Origin: an uncultured Oscillospiraceae bacterium | GTDB taxonomy: Bacteria; Bacillota; Clostridia; Oscillospirales; Oscillospiraceae | Length of the DNA stretch: 64,000 bases | Reading direction: 5' to 3' | Assembly (NCBI GenBank): GCA_934654755.1 | Contig: CAKUGQ010000012.1 | Coordinates: 7,074-71,073, forward strand | Part shown: piece after piece, positions 28,892-37,368 of the stretch | Position numbering within the stretch: position 1 is the stretch's first letter | Layout of the letters: each line of letters starts with the position of its first letter | Notes under the pieces: model-generated | The model's input: the letters and a program-made list of their open reading frames with translations, nothing else | Databases searched by the model: none | What the model was told of the DNA's origin: nothing | Translations under genes and position numbers: made by a program

Positions 28892-30127
28892 ATGGTACAT
28901 ATGGGAATCGATCTTCTGGTCGTGGGCGCAGGCCCTGCCGGTATGTTTGCCGCACTGACGGCGGCGCAGAGGGGAGCACGTGTCGTTTTGCTGGACAAAA
29001 ACGAGCGGCTCGGGAAGAAGCTCCTCATTACCGGAAAAGGCAGGTGCAACGTGACAAATAACTGTACGCCTGAGGAGGTTTTGAAAAACGTCCCCCGAAA
29101 CGGGCGTTTCCTTTACAGCGCCGTATCGGCCTTTCCTCCGGCACGGATTATGGAGTTTTTTGAGGCACATGGCTGCCCGCTGAAAACCGAACGCGGCAAC
29201 CGCGTATTTCCCGTGTCCGACCGCTCGGCGGACATTGTGAAAGTGCTGGAGCGTGCGCTGAATCGGGTCGGAGTCGAACGAAGACAGGGGCAGGCGCGCG
29301 CAGTTTTCGTGCAGGACGGTGCCGTCTGCGGCGTGCGCACGGAGCAGGGAGTGCTTTCGGCCGGACGGGTACTGCTCGCTACGGGCGGCGCATCCTATCC
29401 GTTGACCGGCTCGACCGGTGACGGTTATCGCCTGGCCGAGGCTGTGGGACACAGCATTGTCCCGCCGCGCGGTTCGCTGGTGCCGCTGGAATGTGTTGGC
29501 GAAGACTGTGCGCAGATGCAGGGGCTTTCACTGCGGAATACCGGTCTTAAGCTGATTGACTCCGGGGGGAAAACCGCTTACAGCGAGCTGGGAGAACTGC
29601 TTTTTACACATTTCGGCCTGTCCGGACCTACGATTCTTTCCGCGTCGGCGCATTTGAAGGAAGGCGAGCGCTATAGGGTCATACTTGACCTCAAGCCTGC
29701 GCTGGATGAGCAGACGCTTGACGCGCGCCTGCTGCGCGACTTTGAAAAATATGCAAACCGGACAATGGAGAATGCGGTGGCCGATCTTTACCCGCAGTCC
29801 CTGATCCCGGTTATCCTTCGCCGCGCGGGAATTGACGCGCGATTAAAAGCCAACTCACTTACCAAGGTACAACGCCGTGCGCTCCTGGAGCAGACGAAAC
29901 GTTTTTCACTGGAGGTCTCCGGACAACGCCCCGTTGCGGAGGCCATTGTGACGCGCGGAGGCGTGAATGTACGCGAAGTCGATCCAAAGACCATGCAATC
30001 CAAGCTCGTGCGAGGCCTGTCCTTTGCCGGGGAGCTTTTGGACTGCGATGCCTACACCGGCGGCTTCAACCTGCAGATCGCGTGGTCCACCGGGTACTGC
30101 GCAGGAATGTATTGTTTAGAAGGATAG
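28892..30127 (+). CDS. HI0933-like FAD-dependent oxidoreductase (BaiN/RdsA family)
   Basis: 411 residues. Dinucleotide-binding LLVVGAGPAGMFAA (about 8-21), then GKKLLITGKGRCNVTNN (about 40-56), a strong signature of the HI0933/YhiN flavoprotein family, and the C-terminal FAGELLDCDAYTGGFNLQ (about 378-395) that completes the FAD site. The reaction is not established for this family in general; some members are 3-dehydro-bile-acid reductases. AGAAGGGGA stands 6 bases before the ATG at 28892. It directly follows rluB and precedes the cmk promoter. Confidence 0.88.
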   Translation: MVHMGIDLLVVGAGPAGMFAALTAAQRGARVVLLDKNERLGKKLLITGKGRCNVTNNCTPEEVLKNVPRNGRFLYSAVSAFPPARIMEFFEAHGCPLKTERGNRVFPVSDRSADIVKVLERALNRVGVERRQGQARAVFVQDGAVCGVRTEQGVLSAGRVLLATGGASYPLTGSTGDGYRLAEAVGHSIVPPRGSLVPLECVGEDCAQMQGLSLRNTGLKLIDSGGKTAYSELGELLFTHFGLSGPTILSASAHLKEGERYRVILDLKPALDEQTLDARLLRDFEKYANRTMENAVADLYPQSLIPVILRRAGIDARLKANSLTKVQRRALLEQTKRFSLEVSGQRPVAEAIVTRGGVNVREVDPKTMQSKLVRGLSFAGELLDCDAYTGGFNLQIAWSTGYCAGMYCLEG

Positions 30128-30220
30128 CGTTTTGTTTCGTGCATAATGCAGACATCCGCCCCTTTTTTTCGTGCACTGTGTATGAATGTTGCAGAAATTC
30201 GTAAATATGTGCAGAATTGA

Positions 30221-30249
30221 TTGACAGGACGGCGGGAAATTGTTATAAT
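30221..30249 (+). promoter_or_regulatory. Perfect-consensus sigma-A promoter of the cmk operon
   Basis: TTGACA (30221-30226), 17-base spacer, TATAAT (30244-30249). Drives cmk, plsC and ispH-rpsA, whose genes overlap without gaps. The strength fits the need for ribosomal protein S1. Confidence 0.95.
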
Positions 30250-30277
30250 AATACGAGTTTTAGGTTTGGAGTGGATT

Positions 30278-30961
30278 ATGAAGCGTTCGACCATTTCCGT
30301 CGCAGTCGACGGCCCGGCAGGAGCGGGAAAAAGCACCGTGGCACGCAGTGCTGCGGCGCAGCTCGGCTTTGTATATGCCGATACGGGTGCGATTTATCGT
30401 ACCGTGGGTCTGGCGGTGCTCCGCCGTGGTATTTCACCGGATGATGTGACAGGCGTTACGGCGTTGCTGCCGCTGCTTCGGATTCGTTTACAATGGTCCG
30501 ACGACGGCCGCCAACACAGCCTGCTTGACGGTGAGGATGTCAGTGAGGCGATTCGTGCTTCCGAGGTTTCCGACGCTGCCTCGCGCGTTTCGGCCATTCC
30601 TTCCGTTCGTGCTTTTCTGCTGCAGATGCAGCGCGATATTGCCGGGACACACAGTGTTATTATGGACGGCCGTGACATCGGTACCGTCGTCCTGCCCGAT
30701 GCTACCGTGAAGGTTTTTCTGACGGCCTCCGCCGAGGTTCGCGCCCGACGCCGCTGCGCAGAGCTTGCGCAAAGGGGAGCGGCTGCCGATTATGAGACGA
30801 TCCTGCAGCAGCTCCGGCAGCGTGATGCGCGCGATGCCGGACGTGAGGTCGCTCCGCTGCGGCCGGCACGGGACAGCGTGTTGCTTGATACGACCGACCT
30901 GACTCAGGAGGATAGCATTTCCCGTCTGGTCGAGATTATTCGCGAGAGGACTGGACTATGA
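30278..30961 (+). CDS. cmk: (d)CMP kinase
   Basis: 227 residues. Phosphorylates CMP and dCMP with ATP. P-loop DGPAGAGKST (about 11-20), YADTGAIYRTVGL (about 36-48), the DGRDIGTVVLP motif (about 129-139) and the LID Arg-rich stretch VRARRRCAEL (about 153). GGAG lies 7 bases before the ATG. The following genes overlap by 4 bases each; cmk-plsC-ispH-rpsA is a conserved Clostridia cluster. Confidence 0.96.
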   Translation: MKRSTISVAVDGPAGAGKSTVARSAAAQLGFVYADTGAIYRTVGLAVLRRGISPDDVTGVTALLPLLRIRLQWSDDGRQHSLLDGEDVSEAIRASEVSDAASRVSAIPSVRAFLLQMQRDIAGTHSVIMDGRDIGTVVLPDATVKVFLTASAEVRARRRCAELAQRGAAADYETILQQLRQRDARDAGREVAPLRPARDSVLLDTTDLTQEDSISRLVEIIRERTGL

Positions 30962-31563
30962 TCCGCGTTTCTCAGGGCTTTTACCGCTTTGTCCGCATCC
31001 CTGCCACCGTTGTGATGCGATTTTTACATCCCATTGTCCGCATTTCCGGCAGGGAAAACCTCCCGGAAGGACCGTGTGTTCTATGCGGAAATCATCGTGC
31101 GCTGACCGACCCGATCTGGATTGTCTTGGCCGGGAGATTTCGCCGCGTACCGCGTACCATGGCGAAGAAGGAACTGATCGACACGCCGGTCATCGGCTCG
31201 CTGGTGCAGGTTGTCGGCGCATTTCCCGTAGATCGCGATCACAATGACATTGGCGCGATCAAGACTGCGCTCCGCGTGCTTCGCGATGGCGACAAGCTTA
31301 TGATCTTCCCTGAGGGAACGCGTGTGCGGAGGGGGAAGGTGTCGCAGCCGCACTCCGGCGCCATGCTCATCGCTTCGCGTGCCGGCGTGCCCGTCATTCC
31401 CGTGTATACAAGTCTCAACCGTCGCTTCTGGGCGCCGCTCGAGGTGTGCTTCGGGAAGCCGATCTTTCCGAACCCGGATGGCCGAAAGCTGACGCAGGAG
31501 GAGCTTGATGATAAAACGGCGGAAATGATGAAAACGATTTATGCGATGGGGCAGACACGATGA
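30958..31563 (+). CDS. plsC: 1-acyl-sn-glycerol-3-phosphate acyltransferase
   Basis: 201 residues. Adds the second acyl chain to lysophosphatidic acid at the membrane face. The HX4D catalytic motif is NHRALTD (about 41-47); the glycerol-phosphate binding motif is FPEGTRVRRGK (about 117-127); GVPVIPVYT follows. The N-terminus is moderately hydrophobic. ATGA overlaps at both ends tie it to cmk and ispH-rpsA. Confidence 0.94.
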   Translation: MIRVSQGFYRFVRIPATVVMRFLHPIVRISGRENLPEGPCVLCGNHRALTDPIWIVLAGRFRRVPRTMAKKELIDTPVIGSLVQVVGAFPVDRDHNDIGAIKTALRVLRDGDKLMIFPEGTRVRRGKVSQPHSGAMLIASRAGVPVIPVYTSLNRRFWAPLEVCFGKPIFPNPDGRKLTQEELDDKTAEMMKTIYAMGQTR

Positions 31564-33503
31564 GCGTCCGTCTTGCCGAAACCGCAGGGTTTTGCTACGG
31601 TGTTTCCCGCGCCGTAGACATGGTCGAACGCGCTGCCGATTCCGGACGCCCGACCGTTACGCTCGGGCCGATTATCCACAATCAGGCCGTAGTGGACAGG
31701 CTTACGGCACGCGGTGTGGCTCCCGCCGTCTCGTTTGCCGACGTCCCTGCCGGCGTGGATGTGATTATCCGCTCACATGGTGTTTCTCGGGCCGTCTATG
31801 AAGCGTTGAAGGAAAGCGGGCATCGTGTCGTGGATGCGACCTGCCCCTTTGTCAAGCGGATTCACCATATCGTTTCGAAGGCACAGGAAAACGGGCGGAA
31901 ATGTCTGATCGTCGGCACGCCGACACACCCGGAGGTACTTGCCATCGCGGGCTGGTGTGACGCGCCGGAGATCTTTCCGGGACCGGCGGATCTTACCGCG
32001 TGGCTTGCCGAATGCCCGGAACGACGGCATTTGCCGATTACAATGGTCTGCCAGACGACAAGTACGCAGTTTTTATGGGATTCCTGCAAGAAAATCGTAA
32101 AAAAAGAGTGTACAAATGCCGAAATTTTTGATACAATATGCAGAGCGACGGAGGAACGGCAGGCGGAAGCCGCAGCGCTGGCGGACAAATGCGACGCAAT
32201 GGTCGTTATCGGCGATCCGAAGAGCTCCAACACCGCGCGTCTTGCGCATATTTGCGCGGAGCATTGCAGTCGCGTTTTCTGTGTGGAAAACGCTGCACAG
32301 CTCAACCCGGAGGACTTTTCCTCCGGTATTGCCATTGGCATCACTGCAGGCGCATCGACGCCTGCGTGGATAATAAAGGAGGTCAACCACACTATGAGCG
32401 AAATTACGAAAACTGATGCTGCCCAGGAGGAAAACTTTGAACAGCTCCTCGAGCAGTCCATCAAGACTTTAAATACAGGAGATAAGGTTCTTGGCACCGT
32501 TATTGCGATCGGCCCGTCTGAGATTCAGGTCGATCTCGGCACAAAACATGCCGGCTACATCCCGTATGACGAAGTCAGCGCCGATCCCAATGTGAAGCCC
32601 GAAGAGATTCTGCACGTCGGCGACGAGATCGAGGTCTTTGTTGTCCGTGTTAACGACGGCGAGGGAGTCGTGCAGCTCAGCCGTAAGAAGCTCGAAGGCA
32701 TGAAGGTTTGGGACGAGGTCGAGTCCGCCTGCGAGAACAAGACCGTTGTCGAAGGCACCATCACTGAGGAGAACAAGGGCGGCATCGTTGCCAATGTCAA
32801 GGGTGTCCGCGTGTTTATCCCCGCCTCTCAGACTGGCATCGCCAAGGGTGGCGATCTGTCCGTGCTGAAGGGTCAGACCGTGAAGCTCCGTATCACCGAG
32901 TTTAACCGTGCCCGCCGCAGAGTTGTCGGCTCTATCCGTGAAGTCAACCGCGAGGAGCGCAAGGCTGCCATCGAAAAGCTGTGGAACGAGATTGAGGTCG
33001 GAAAGAAGTACACCGGTACGGTCAAGTCCCTGACCAGCTATGGCGCATTTGTCGATATCGGCGGCGTTGACGGCATGGTGCATATTTCCGAGCTCTCCTG
33101 GGGCCGTATCAGAAAGCCCGATGAGGTCGTCAAGGTCGGCGATACCATCGAGGTCTATGTGATCAAATTTGATCCGGAGAAGAAGAAGATTTCTCTGGGT
33201 TACAAGACTGCCGAGATGAATCCGTGGAACCAGTTCTGTGCAAAGTTCTCCGTTGGCGATGTCGTGAAGGTCAAGGTCGTTAAGATCGTCGACTTCGGTG
33301 CTTTTGCAGAGATCCTGCCCGGCGTTGACGGCCTGATCCATATTTCTCAGGTGGCCGATCATCGTGTGGAGAAGGCGTCCGACGCACTCTCCGAGGGCCA
33401 GGAAGTCGATGCAAAGATCATCGATGTCGATTACGACCGCAAGCGTATTTCCCTGTCCGTCCGCGCGGCATTGGCTCCCGCTGCCGAGGAAGAAGAGGCT
33501 TGA
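31560..33503 (+). CDS. ispH-rpsA: Fused HMBPP reductase (IspH) and ribosomal protein S1
   Basis: 647 residues joining two functions. Residues 1-278 are IspH, the last MEP step making IPP and DMAPP; its [4Fe-4S] ligands are Cys12, Cys95 and Cys194 and the THPEV motif is at 122-126. Residues about 295-640 hold four S1 RNA-binding repeats (for example GTVKSLTSYGAFVDIGGVDG, near 485). The fusion is known in Clostridia. A perfect ribosome binding site and ATG at the domain boundary (32375-32396, M279) could give free S1. It closes the cmk operon and is followed by a terminator. Confidence 0.95.
   Translation: MSVRLAETAGFCYGVSRAVDMVERAADSGRPTVTLGPIIHNQAVVDRLTARGVAPAVSFADVPAGVDVIIRSHGVSRAVYEALKESGHRVVDATCPFVKRIHHIVSKAQENGRKCLIVGTPTHPEVLAIAGWCDAPEIFPGPADLTAWLAECPERRHLPITMVCQTTSTQFLWDSCKKIVKKECTNAEIFDTICRATEERQAEAAALADKCDAMVVIGDPKSSNTARLAHICAEHCSRVFCVENAAQLNPEDFSSGIAIGITAGASTPAWIIKEVNHTMSEITKTDAAQEENFEQLLEQSIKTLNTGDKVLGTVIAIGPSEIQVDLGTKHAGYIPYDEVSADPNVKPEEILHVGDEIEVFVVRVNDGEGVVQLSRKKLEGMKVWDEVESACENKTVVEGTITEENKGGIVANVKGVRVFIPASQTGIAKGGDLSVLKGQTVKLRITEFNRARRRVVGSIREVNREERKAAIEKLWNEIEVGKKYTGTVKSLTSYGAFVDIGGVDGMVHISELSWGRIRKPDEVVKVGDTIEVYVIKFDPEKKKISLGYKTAEMNPWNQFCAKFSVGDVVKVKVVKIVDFGAFAEILPGVDGLIHISQVADHRVEKASDALSEGQEVDAKIIDVDYDRKRISLSVRAALAPAAEEEEA
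32375..32396 (+). promoter_or_regulatory. Internal ribosome binding site and start codon for free S1
   Basis: AAAGGAGG (32375-32382), a full match to the anti-Shine-Dalgarno sequence, lies 11 bases before an in-frame ATG at 32394 (residue 279). The start falls exactly between the IspH domain and the S1 repeats. This would yield a protein of 369 residues beginning MSEITKTDAAQ. The site encodes Lys-Glu-Val as well, so it could also be codon-driven coincidence. Confidence 0.55.
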
Positions 33504-33518
33504 TTTTTCATTCTCAGC

Positions 33519-33542
33519 TCCCCCTGTCGAACGACAGGGGGA
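33519..33542 (+). terminator. Terminator of the cmk-plsC-ispH-rpsA operon
   Basis: Ten- to eleven-pair stem TCCCCCTGTCG/CGACAGGGGGA around AA, followed by CTTTCTATATATTTTT. Confidence 0.88.
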
Positions 33543-33578
33543 CTTTCTATATATTTTTGAATTTTTTGTGAAAAGTAC

Positions 33579-33606
33579 TTGCTTTTTTGTTTCCCTGCGT
33601 TATAAT
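33579..33606 (+). promoter_or_regulatory. Promoter of htpG
   Basis: TTGCTT (33579-33584), 16-base spacer, perfect TATAAT (33601-33606). The CIRCE operator begins five bases downstream, over the expected transcription start. Confidence 0.85.
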
Positions 33607-33610
33607 AAAT

Positions 33611-33637
33611 TTAGCACTCGGTCGTATCGAGTGCCAA
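33611..33637 (+). promoter_or_regulatory. CIRCE heat-shock operator (HrcA site)
   Basis: TTAGCACTC (33611-33619), nine-base spacer, GAGTGCCAA (33629-33637). This matches the consensus TTAGCACTC-N9-GAGTGCTAA at 17 of 18 positions. The position just after the -10 is the usual place for HrcA to block transcription. No hrcA, groES or dnaK gene is in the window. Confidence 0.93.
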
Positions 33638-33661
33638 AATATTGCAAAGGAAGCCAATGAC

Positions 33662-35554
33662 ATGTCTAAAAAACAGTTTAAGGCCGAGTCGAAGCGTCTT
33701 TTGGATCTGATGATCCATTCCATTTACACAAACCACGAGATCTTTCTCCGTGAGTTGATCTCGAATGCCTCGGATGCCATCGACAAGCTGGCCTATCAAT
33801 CCCTGACCGATGAAACCGTCGGCCTGAGCCGCAGTGATTTCCGCATCTGCCTGTCCGCGGATGAGACGGCACGCACACTGACCGTTTCCGATAACGGCAT
33901 CGGTATGAGCCGTGAGGAAATGGAGGAGAACCTTGGCACCATAGCCCATAGCGGATCTCTCGCTTTCAAAGCAGCGATGGAAAAGCAGGAGGATATCGAC
34001 ATTATTGGTCAGTTCGGCGTCGGTTTCTACGCTGCGTTCATGGTTGCGGATCGTGTAACGGTGCGTTCGAAGAAGTTTGGCGCAGAGGAAGCCTTCTGCT
34101 GGGAGTCAAGCGGCGCCGACGGCTATACTCTCTCGCCATGCGACAAGGCGGAGGTCGGCACGGATGTCATACTTACACTGAAGCAGGACACCGAGGACGA
34201 AAAGTATTCCGAGTATCTCAAGGAGTATCGTCTGCGCTCGCTTGTGAAGAAGTATTCCGACTACATTCGCTATCCGATTCGCATGGAGGTTTCCGTTTCG
34301 CGCCCGACCGAGGAAACGAAGGAGTCTGATGAGCCGAAATTCGAGACGGTTCACGAGGAGCAGACGCTCAATTCCATGATCCCGTTGTGGCAGCGCAGTA
34401 AGAGCGAAATTACGCGTGAGGAATATGAGACCTTCTACCGTGAGAAATTCTATGACTTTGAAAAACCGGTTGGTGTGGTCCATCTGAGCATTGAAGGAGC
34501 GGTATCCTATAAGGCGCTGCTGTTTATCCCGTCGAAAGCGCCGTATGATTTCTATACGAAGGAGTTCAAGTCCGGCTTGCAGCTCTATTCATCCGGTGTG
34601 TTGATTATGGAGCACTGCAGCGATCTGCTGCCGGAGCATTTCCGCTTTGTACGCGGTGTTGTCGATTCGCCGGATCTGAGCCTGAATATCAGCCGCGAGA
34701 TGCTTCAACAGACGCGCGAGCTGAAGCTCATCGCATCTAACCTGGAAAAGAAGATCAAGGCAGAGCTTCTGCGCCTGCAAAGCGAGGAACGTGAGGAATA
34801 CGAAAAGTTCTATGCCGCTTTCGGCCGACAGCTTAAATTCGGATTGGTTTCCGATTACGGTATGCACAAGGAGCTTTTGCAGGATCTGATTGAGCTACGC
34901 TCCGACAAGGAGGGCAAACTCGTCACTTTGAAGGAATACTGTCAGGCCATGCCGGAGTCGCAGAAGCACATTTATGTGGTCAGTGGCAGCAGCGCGGCAC
35001 AGCTTTCCAGGCTGCCGCAAACGCACACCGTCCGTGAGCGCGGCTTTGATGTCCTGCTTCTGACAGAGCAGGTTGATGAATTCATTCCGCGCACACTCGG
35101 TGCATACGCCGGCCATGAGCTCCGCAATATTCTCACCGATGATCTGGAATTGAGCACCGAGGAGGAGAAGAAGGCTGCCAGGGAACAGAATGCGGCAATC
35201 AAACCCGTGATCGATTTCCTGAAATCGACGCTCGGCGAGAAGGTCAAGGATGTACGTGTGTCGGGCGATCTCGGTTCTCACCCGGTGACGATGGTGCCGG
35301 ATGGCGGCGTCAGTTTTGAGATGGAGAAGTATTACCGCGCAATGGACCCGGATTCCGCGCCGATCTGCGGCAGAGTTCTGGAGCTGAACGCTACACACCC
35401 GGCGGTGCGGTCGCTCGGCGAGGCGCTTACTGCCGACCCGGAAAAGGCAAGAAAATATGCAGAGCTGCTGTACTGCCAGGGCCTGCTGATGGCCAATCTC
35501 CCGCTGGAGGATGCCACGGCGTATACGGATCTTGTCTGTGAACTGATGAAGTAA
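33662..35554 (+). CDS. htpG: Molecular chaperone HtpG (bacterial Hsp90)
   Basis: 630 residues. N-terminal GHKL ATPase domain with ELISNASDAIDKL (about 25-37), DNGIGM (about 77-82), and GQFGVGFYAAFMV (about 116-128); middle domain with VVDSPDLSLNISRE (about 334-347); C-terminal dimerisation domain ending without a MEEVD tail. It remodels stressed and regulatory proteins. AAAGGAAG lies before the ATG at 33662; an upstream in-frame start at 33587 falls in the promoter. Expression is probably heat-induced through HrcA, given the CIRCE element in its leader. Confidence 0.96.
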   Translation: MSKKQFKAESKRLLDLMIHSIYTNHEIFLRELISNASDAIDKLAYQSLTDETVGLSRSDFRICLSADETARTLTVSDNGIGMSREEMEENLGTIAHSGSLAFKAAMEKQEDIDIIGQFGVGFYAAFMVADRVTVRSKKFGAEEAFCWESSGADGYTLSPCDKAEVGTDVILTLKQDTEDEKYSEYLKEYRLRSLVKKYSDYIRYPIRMEVSVSRPTEETKESDEPKFETVHEEQTLNSMIPLWQRSKSEITREEYETFYREKFYDFEKPVGVVHLSIEGAVSYKALLFIPSKAPYDFYTKEFKSGLQLYSSGVLIMEHCSDLLPEHFRFVRGVVDSPDLSLNISREMLQQTRELKLIASNLEKKIKAELLRLQSEEREEYEKFYAAFGRQLKFGLVSDYGMHKELLQDLIELRSDKEGKLVTLKEYCQAMPESQKHIYVVSGSSAAQLSRLPQTHTVRERGFDVLLLTEQVDEFIPRTLGAYAGHELRNILTDDLELSTEEEKKAAREQNAAIKPVIDFLKSTLGEKVKDVRVSGDLGSHPVTMVPDGGVSFEMEKYYRAMDPDSAPICGRVLELNATHPAVRSLGEALTADPEKARKYAELLYCQGLLMANLPLEDATAYTDLVCELMK

Positions 35555-35563
35555 AATTTGAAT

Positions 35564-35599
35564 ACCGCCGCAGAAGCACTGCTTCTGCGGCGGTTTTTT
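35564..35599 (+). terminator. Terminator of htpG
   Basis: Fourteen-pair perfect stem (35564-35577 with 35581-35594), loop ACT, followed by TTTTTT. Confidence 0.94.
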
Positions 35600-35601
35600 A
35601 C

Positions 35602-35629
35602 TTGACATTTTTAAAAAATACGTTATATA
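35602..35629 (+). promoter_or_regulatory. Promoter of the secreted-protein gene
   Basis: TTGACA (35602-35607), 16-base spacer and TATATA (35624-35629) inside an alternating AT run. It leaves a leader of about 145 bases, which carries TCATCTAATCAA (35753-35764) next to the ribosome binding site, as in the leader at 5724-5735. Confidence 0.75.
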
Positions 35630-35780
35630 TATATAAATCGTTCTTTGCTTGAAACGAAAAGAAATGGCGATGCAATCCTGAGAGCGAAAGGGGGGATGAA
35701 CGGTGAATCCGGAATTTGCCGCAAAAAAACGGATAGAACGATAAACGGCAAGTCATCTAATCAACAAGGAGGAATGCGCA

Positions 35781-36416
35781 TTGAAAAAGTCTATGTCAAT
35801 ACTCTTATCCCTTGCGATGCTCCTGTCTGCGGTGACGGCTCTTTTTCTGCCCGCCACCGCTGTCGAATCGCCATCGGTTCTGCATGAAAAATCGGAAGAG
35901 GCGACAGTTATCCGCAGAGAAAACCTTGCACCGATGGTTACGGACATCTCTGCCGAGCTGGAACGCACGGCCAGCAGCTCCGATGAACACGTCACGCAGA
36001 TCGAAGTTCCGGATGAGTATCTTTGCACCACGACCGCGCAGAAGCACGATGGGTCTGAAGCCTCTCTTTCGGATGAGCAGCTCTCTTTGCCGACGGACGA
36101 ACTGGTCGACCTGATCGTGCAGAATCCGGTGATGTACCGGCTTTGCTTCGGCAGCAGACCGGACAGCTTCGACTCGGCTTATCTCTCTCTGCGAAAGAGC
36201 TTCAACGCGCTGCGTGAGCTGGAGACGAGGGAAGATGCCGTATCGACGCTCCTGGCAAAGCTTGTCGATTCGGCTCGCTCCGGGGAATCGGCCGACGCCT
36301 TCGGCCGGTATGTGCTCGGAGCGCTGCTCAAGGTTTCGGCTTATCAGAACCGGCTGACGTTCAGTGAGCGGATCGCTTACGCACAGGTTTATTCCGGGAA
36401 TCAATCATACTCCTGA
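35781..36416 (+). CDS. Secreted protein of unknown function
   Basis: 211 residues starting at TTG, eight bases after a strong AAGGAGG (35766-35772). A clear signal peptide is present: basic MKKS, hydrophobic LLSLAMLLSAVTALFLP, cleavage probably after ATA near residue 27. The mature part is acidic and helical with no conserved cysteine pattern or enzymatic motif I recognise. It is a single-gene unit with its own promoter, long leader and terminator. No function is assigned. Confidence 0.75.
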   Translation: MKKSMSILLSLAMLLSAVTALFLPATAVESPSVLHEKSEEATVIRRENLAPMVTDISAELERTASSSDEHVTQIEVPDEYLCTTTAQKHDGSEASLSDEQLSLPTDELVDLIVQNPVMYRLCFGSRPDSFDSAYLSLRKSFNALRELETREDAVSTLLAKLVDSARSGESADAFGRYVLGALLKVSAYQNRLTFSERIAYAQVYSGNQSYS

Positions 36417-36474
36417 TCGATTATGTCAGAAGAACAATCCACGTAGGGAATCAAAGAACTGCATTGCTGTTGCT

Positions 36475-36505
36475 CCCCTGATGCGGGTGAACCCCGCATC
36501 AGGGG
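36475..36505 (+). terminator. Terminator of the secreted-protein gene
   Basis: Thirteen-pair stem CCCCTGATGCGGG/CCCGCATCAGGGG around TGAAC, followed by GTTTGATTT. Confidence 0.88.
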
Positions 36506-36599
36506 GTTTGATTTATATTTGCGTTTCCGAATACGCGGCGCAAATCCGGTAATGATAACTGTAATGCCGTTTCGGCAAAACAAATTTCGGAGGATGGCT

Positions 36600-37301
36600 A
36601 TGGACGAGCAGAACGCAAGTATCCGACAGGAGCGCATCGATGAGCTTGGTGCGGGATTGACGCATTCGCAAGAGGGGAGTATCTATACTCTGACCATTAT
36701 CGGGCAGATCGAGGGGCATCAGGTGCAGCCGGAGACGGTAAAAACGACGAAGTACGAGCATGTCCTGCCGCTTCTGGCCACCATCGAGGAGAGCGATGAG
36801 ATCGACGGCCTTCTTCTGCTGCTCAACACCGTCGGCGGCGACATTGAGGCCGGTCTGGCCATTGCCGAGCTGATTGCGGGAATGAAAAAGCCGACCGTCT
36901 CTCTGGTGCTCGGCGGCGGGCACTCAATCGGCATTCCGCTGGCGGTATCCGCCAAAAAGAGTATGATCGTTCCGACTGCCAGCATGATGATCCACCCCGT
37001 GCGTATGGGCGGCGTCATCGTCGGCGCGCCTGCGACCTTTCAGTATTTCAAGCGGATCCAGGAACAGATCGTAAACTTTGTGACGGCGAATTCCCGTATT
37101 TCCCGCGAGAAATTTGAGGGCTATATGATGGCGACCGGGCAAATTGCTACGGATGTCGGCACGATCATTTACGGCACGGAAGCGGTAGAAAGCGGCCTGA
37201 TCGACCGGCTTGGCGGTCTGAGCGATGCACTGGACACACTGCACCGGATGATTGCCGCGAAAAAAAACCGTCAAAAACAGAGAAATCGAGAAAAACCCTA
37301 G
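36600..37301 (+). CDS. tepA: TepA-like ClpP-fold serine protease
   Basis: 233 residues. ClpP/crotonase-fold protein of the translocation-enhancing protein TepA group. LLLNTVGGDIEAGLAIAELI (about 78-97) matches the ClpP oxyanion region, and the putative nucleophile is Ser in GGGHSIGIPLA (about 113); a His follows in MIHPVRMGG (about 133). No signal peptide is present. The ATG at 36600 is 6 bases after CGGAGG; the ATG at 36594 abuts that site. Position upstream of ftsK/spoIIIE is conserved in Firmicutes. The lysine-rich C-terminus crosses into the next gene's leader. Confidence 0.87.
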   Translation: MDEQNASIRQERIDELGAGLTHSQEGSIYTLTIIGQIEGHQVQPETVKTTKYEHVLPLLATIEESDEIDGLLLLLNTVGGDIEAGLAIAELIAGMKKPTVSLVLGGGHSIGIPLAVSAKKSMIVPTASMMIHPVRMGGVIVGAPATFQYFKRIQEQIVNFVTANSRISREKFEGYMMATGQIATDVGTIIYGTEAVESGLIDRLGGLSDALDTLHRMIAAKKNRQKQRNREKP

Positions 37302-37368
37302 AAAAAAGGTCAGAGCTGTGCTATACTGTCTGACGTATGAATTCAGGCAGAGGGGAGCGGGTTCCTTC

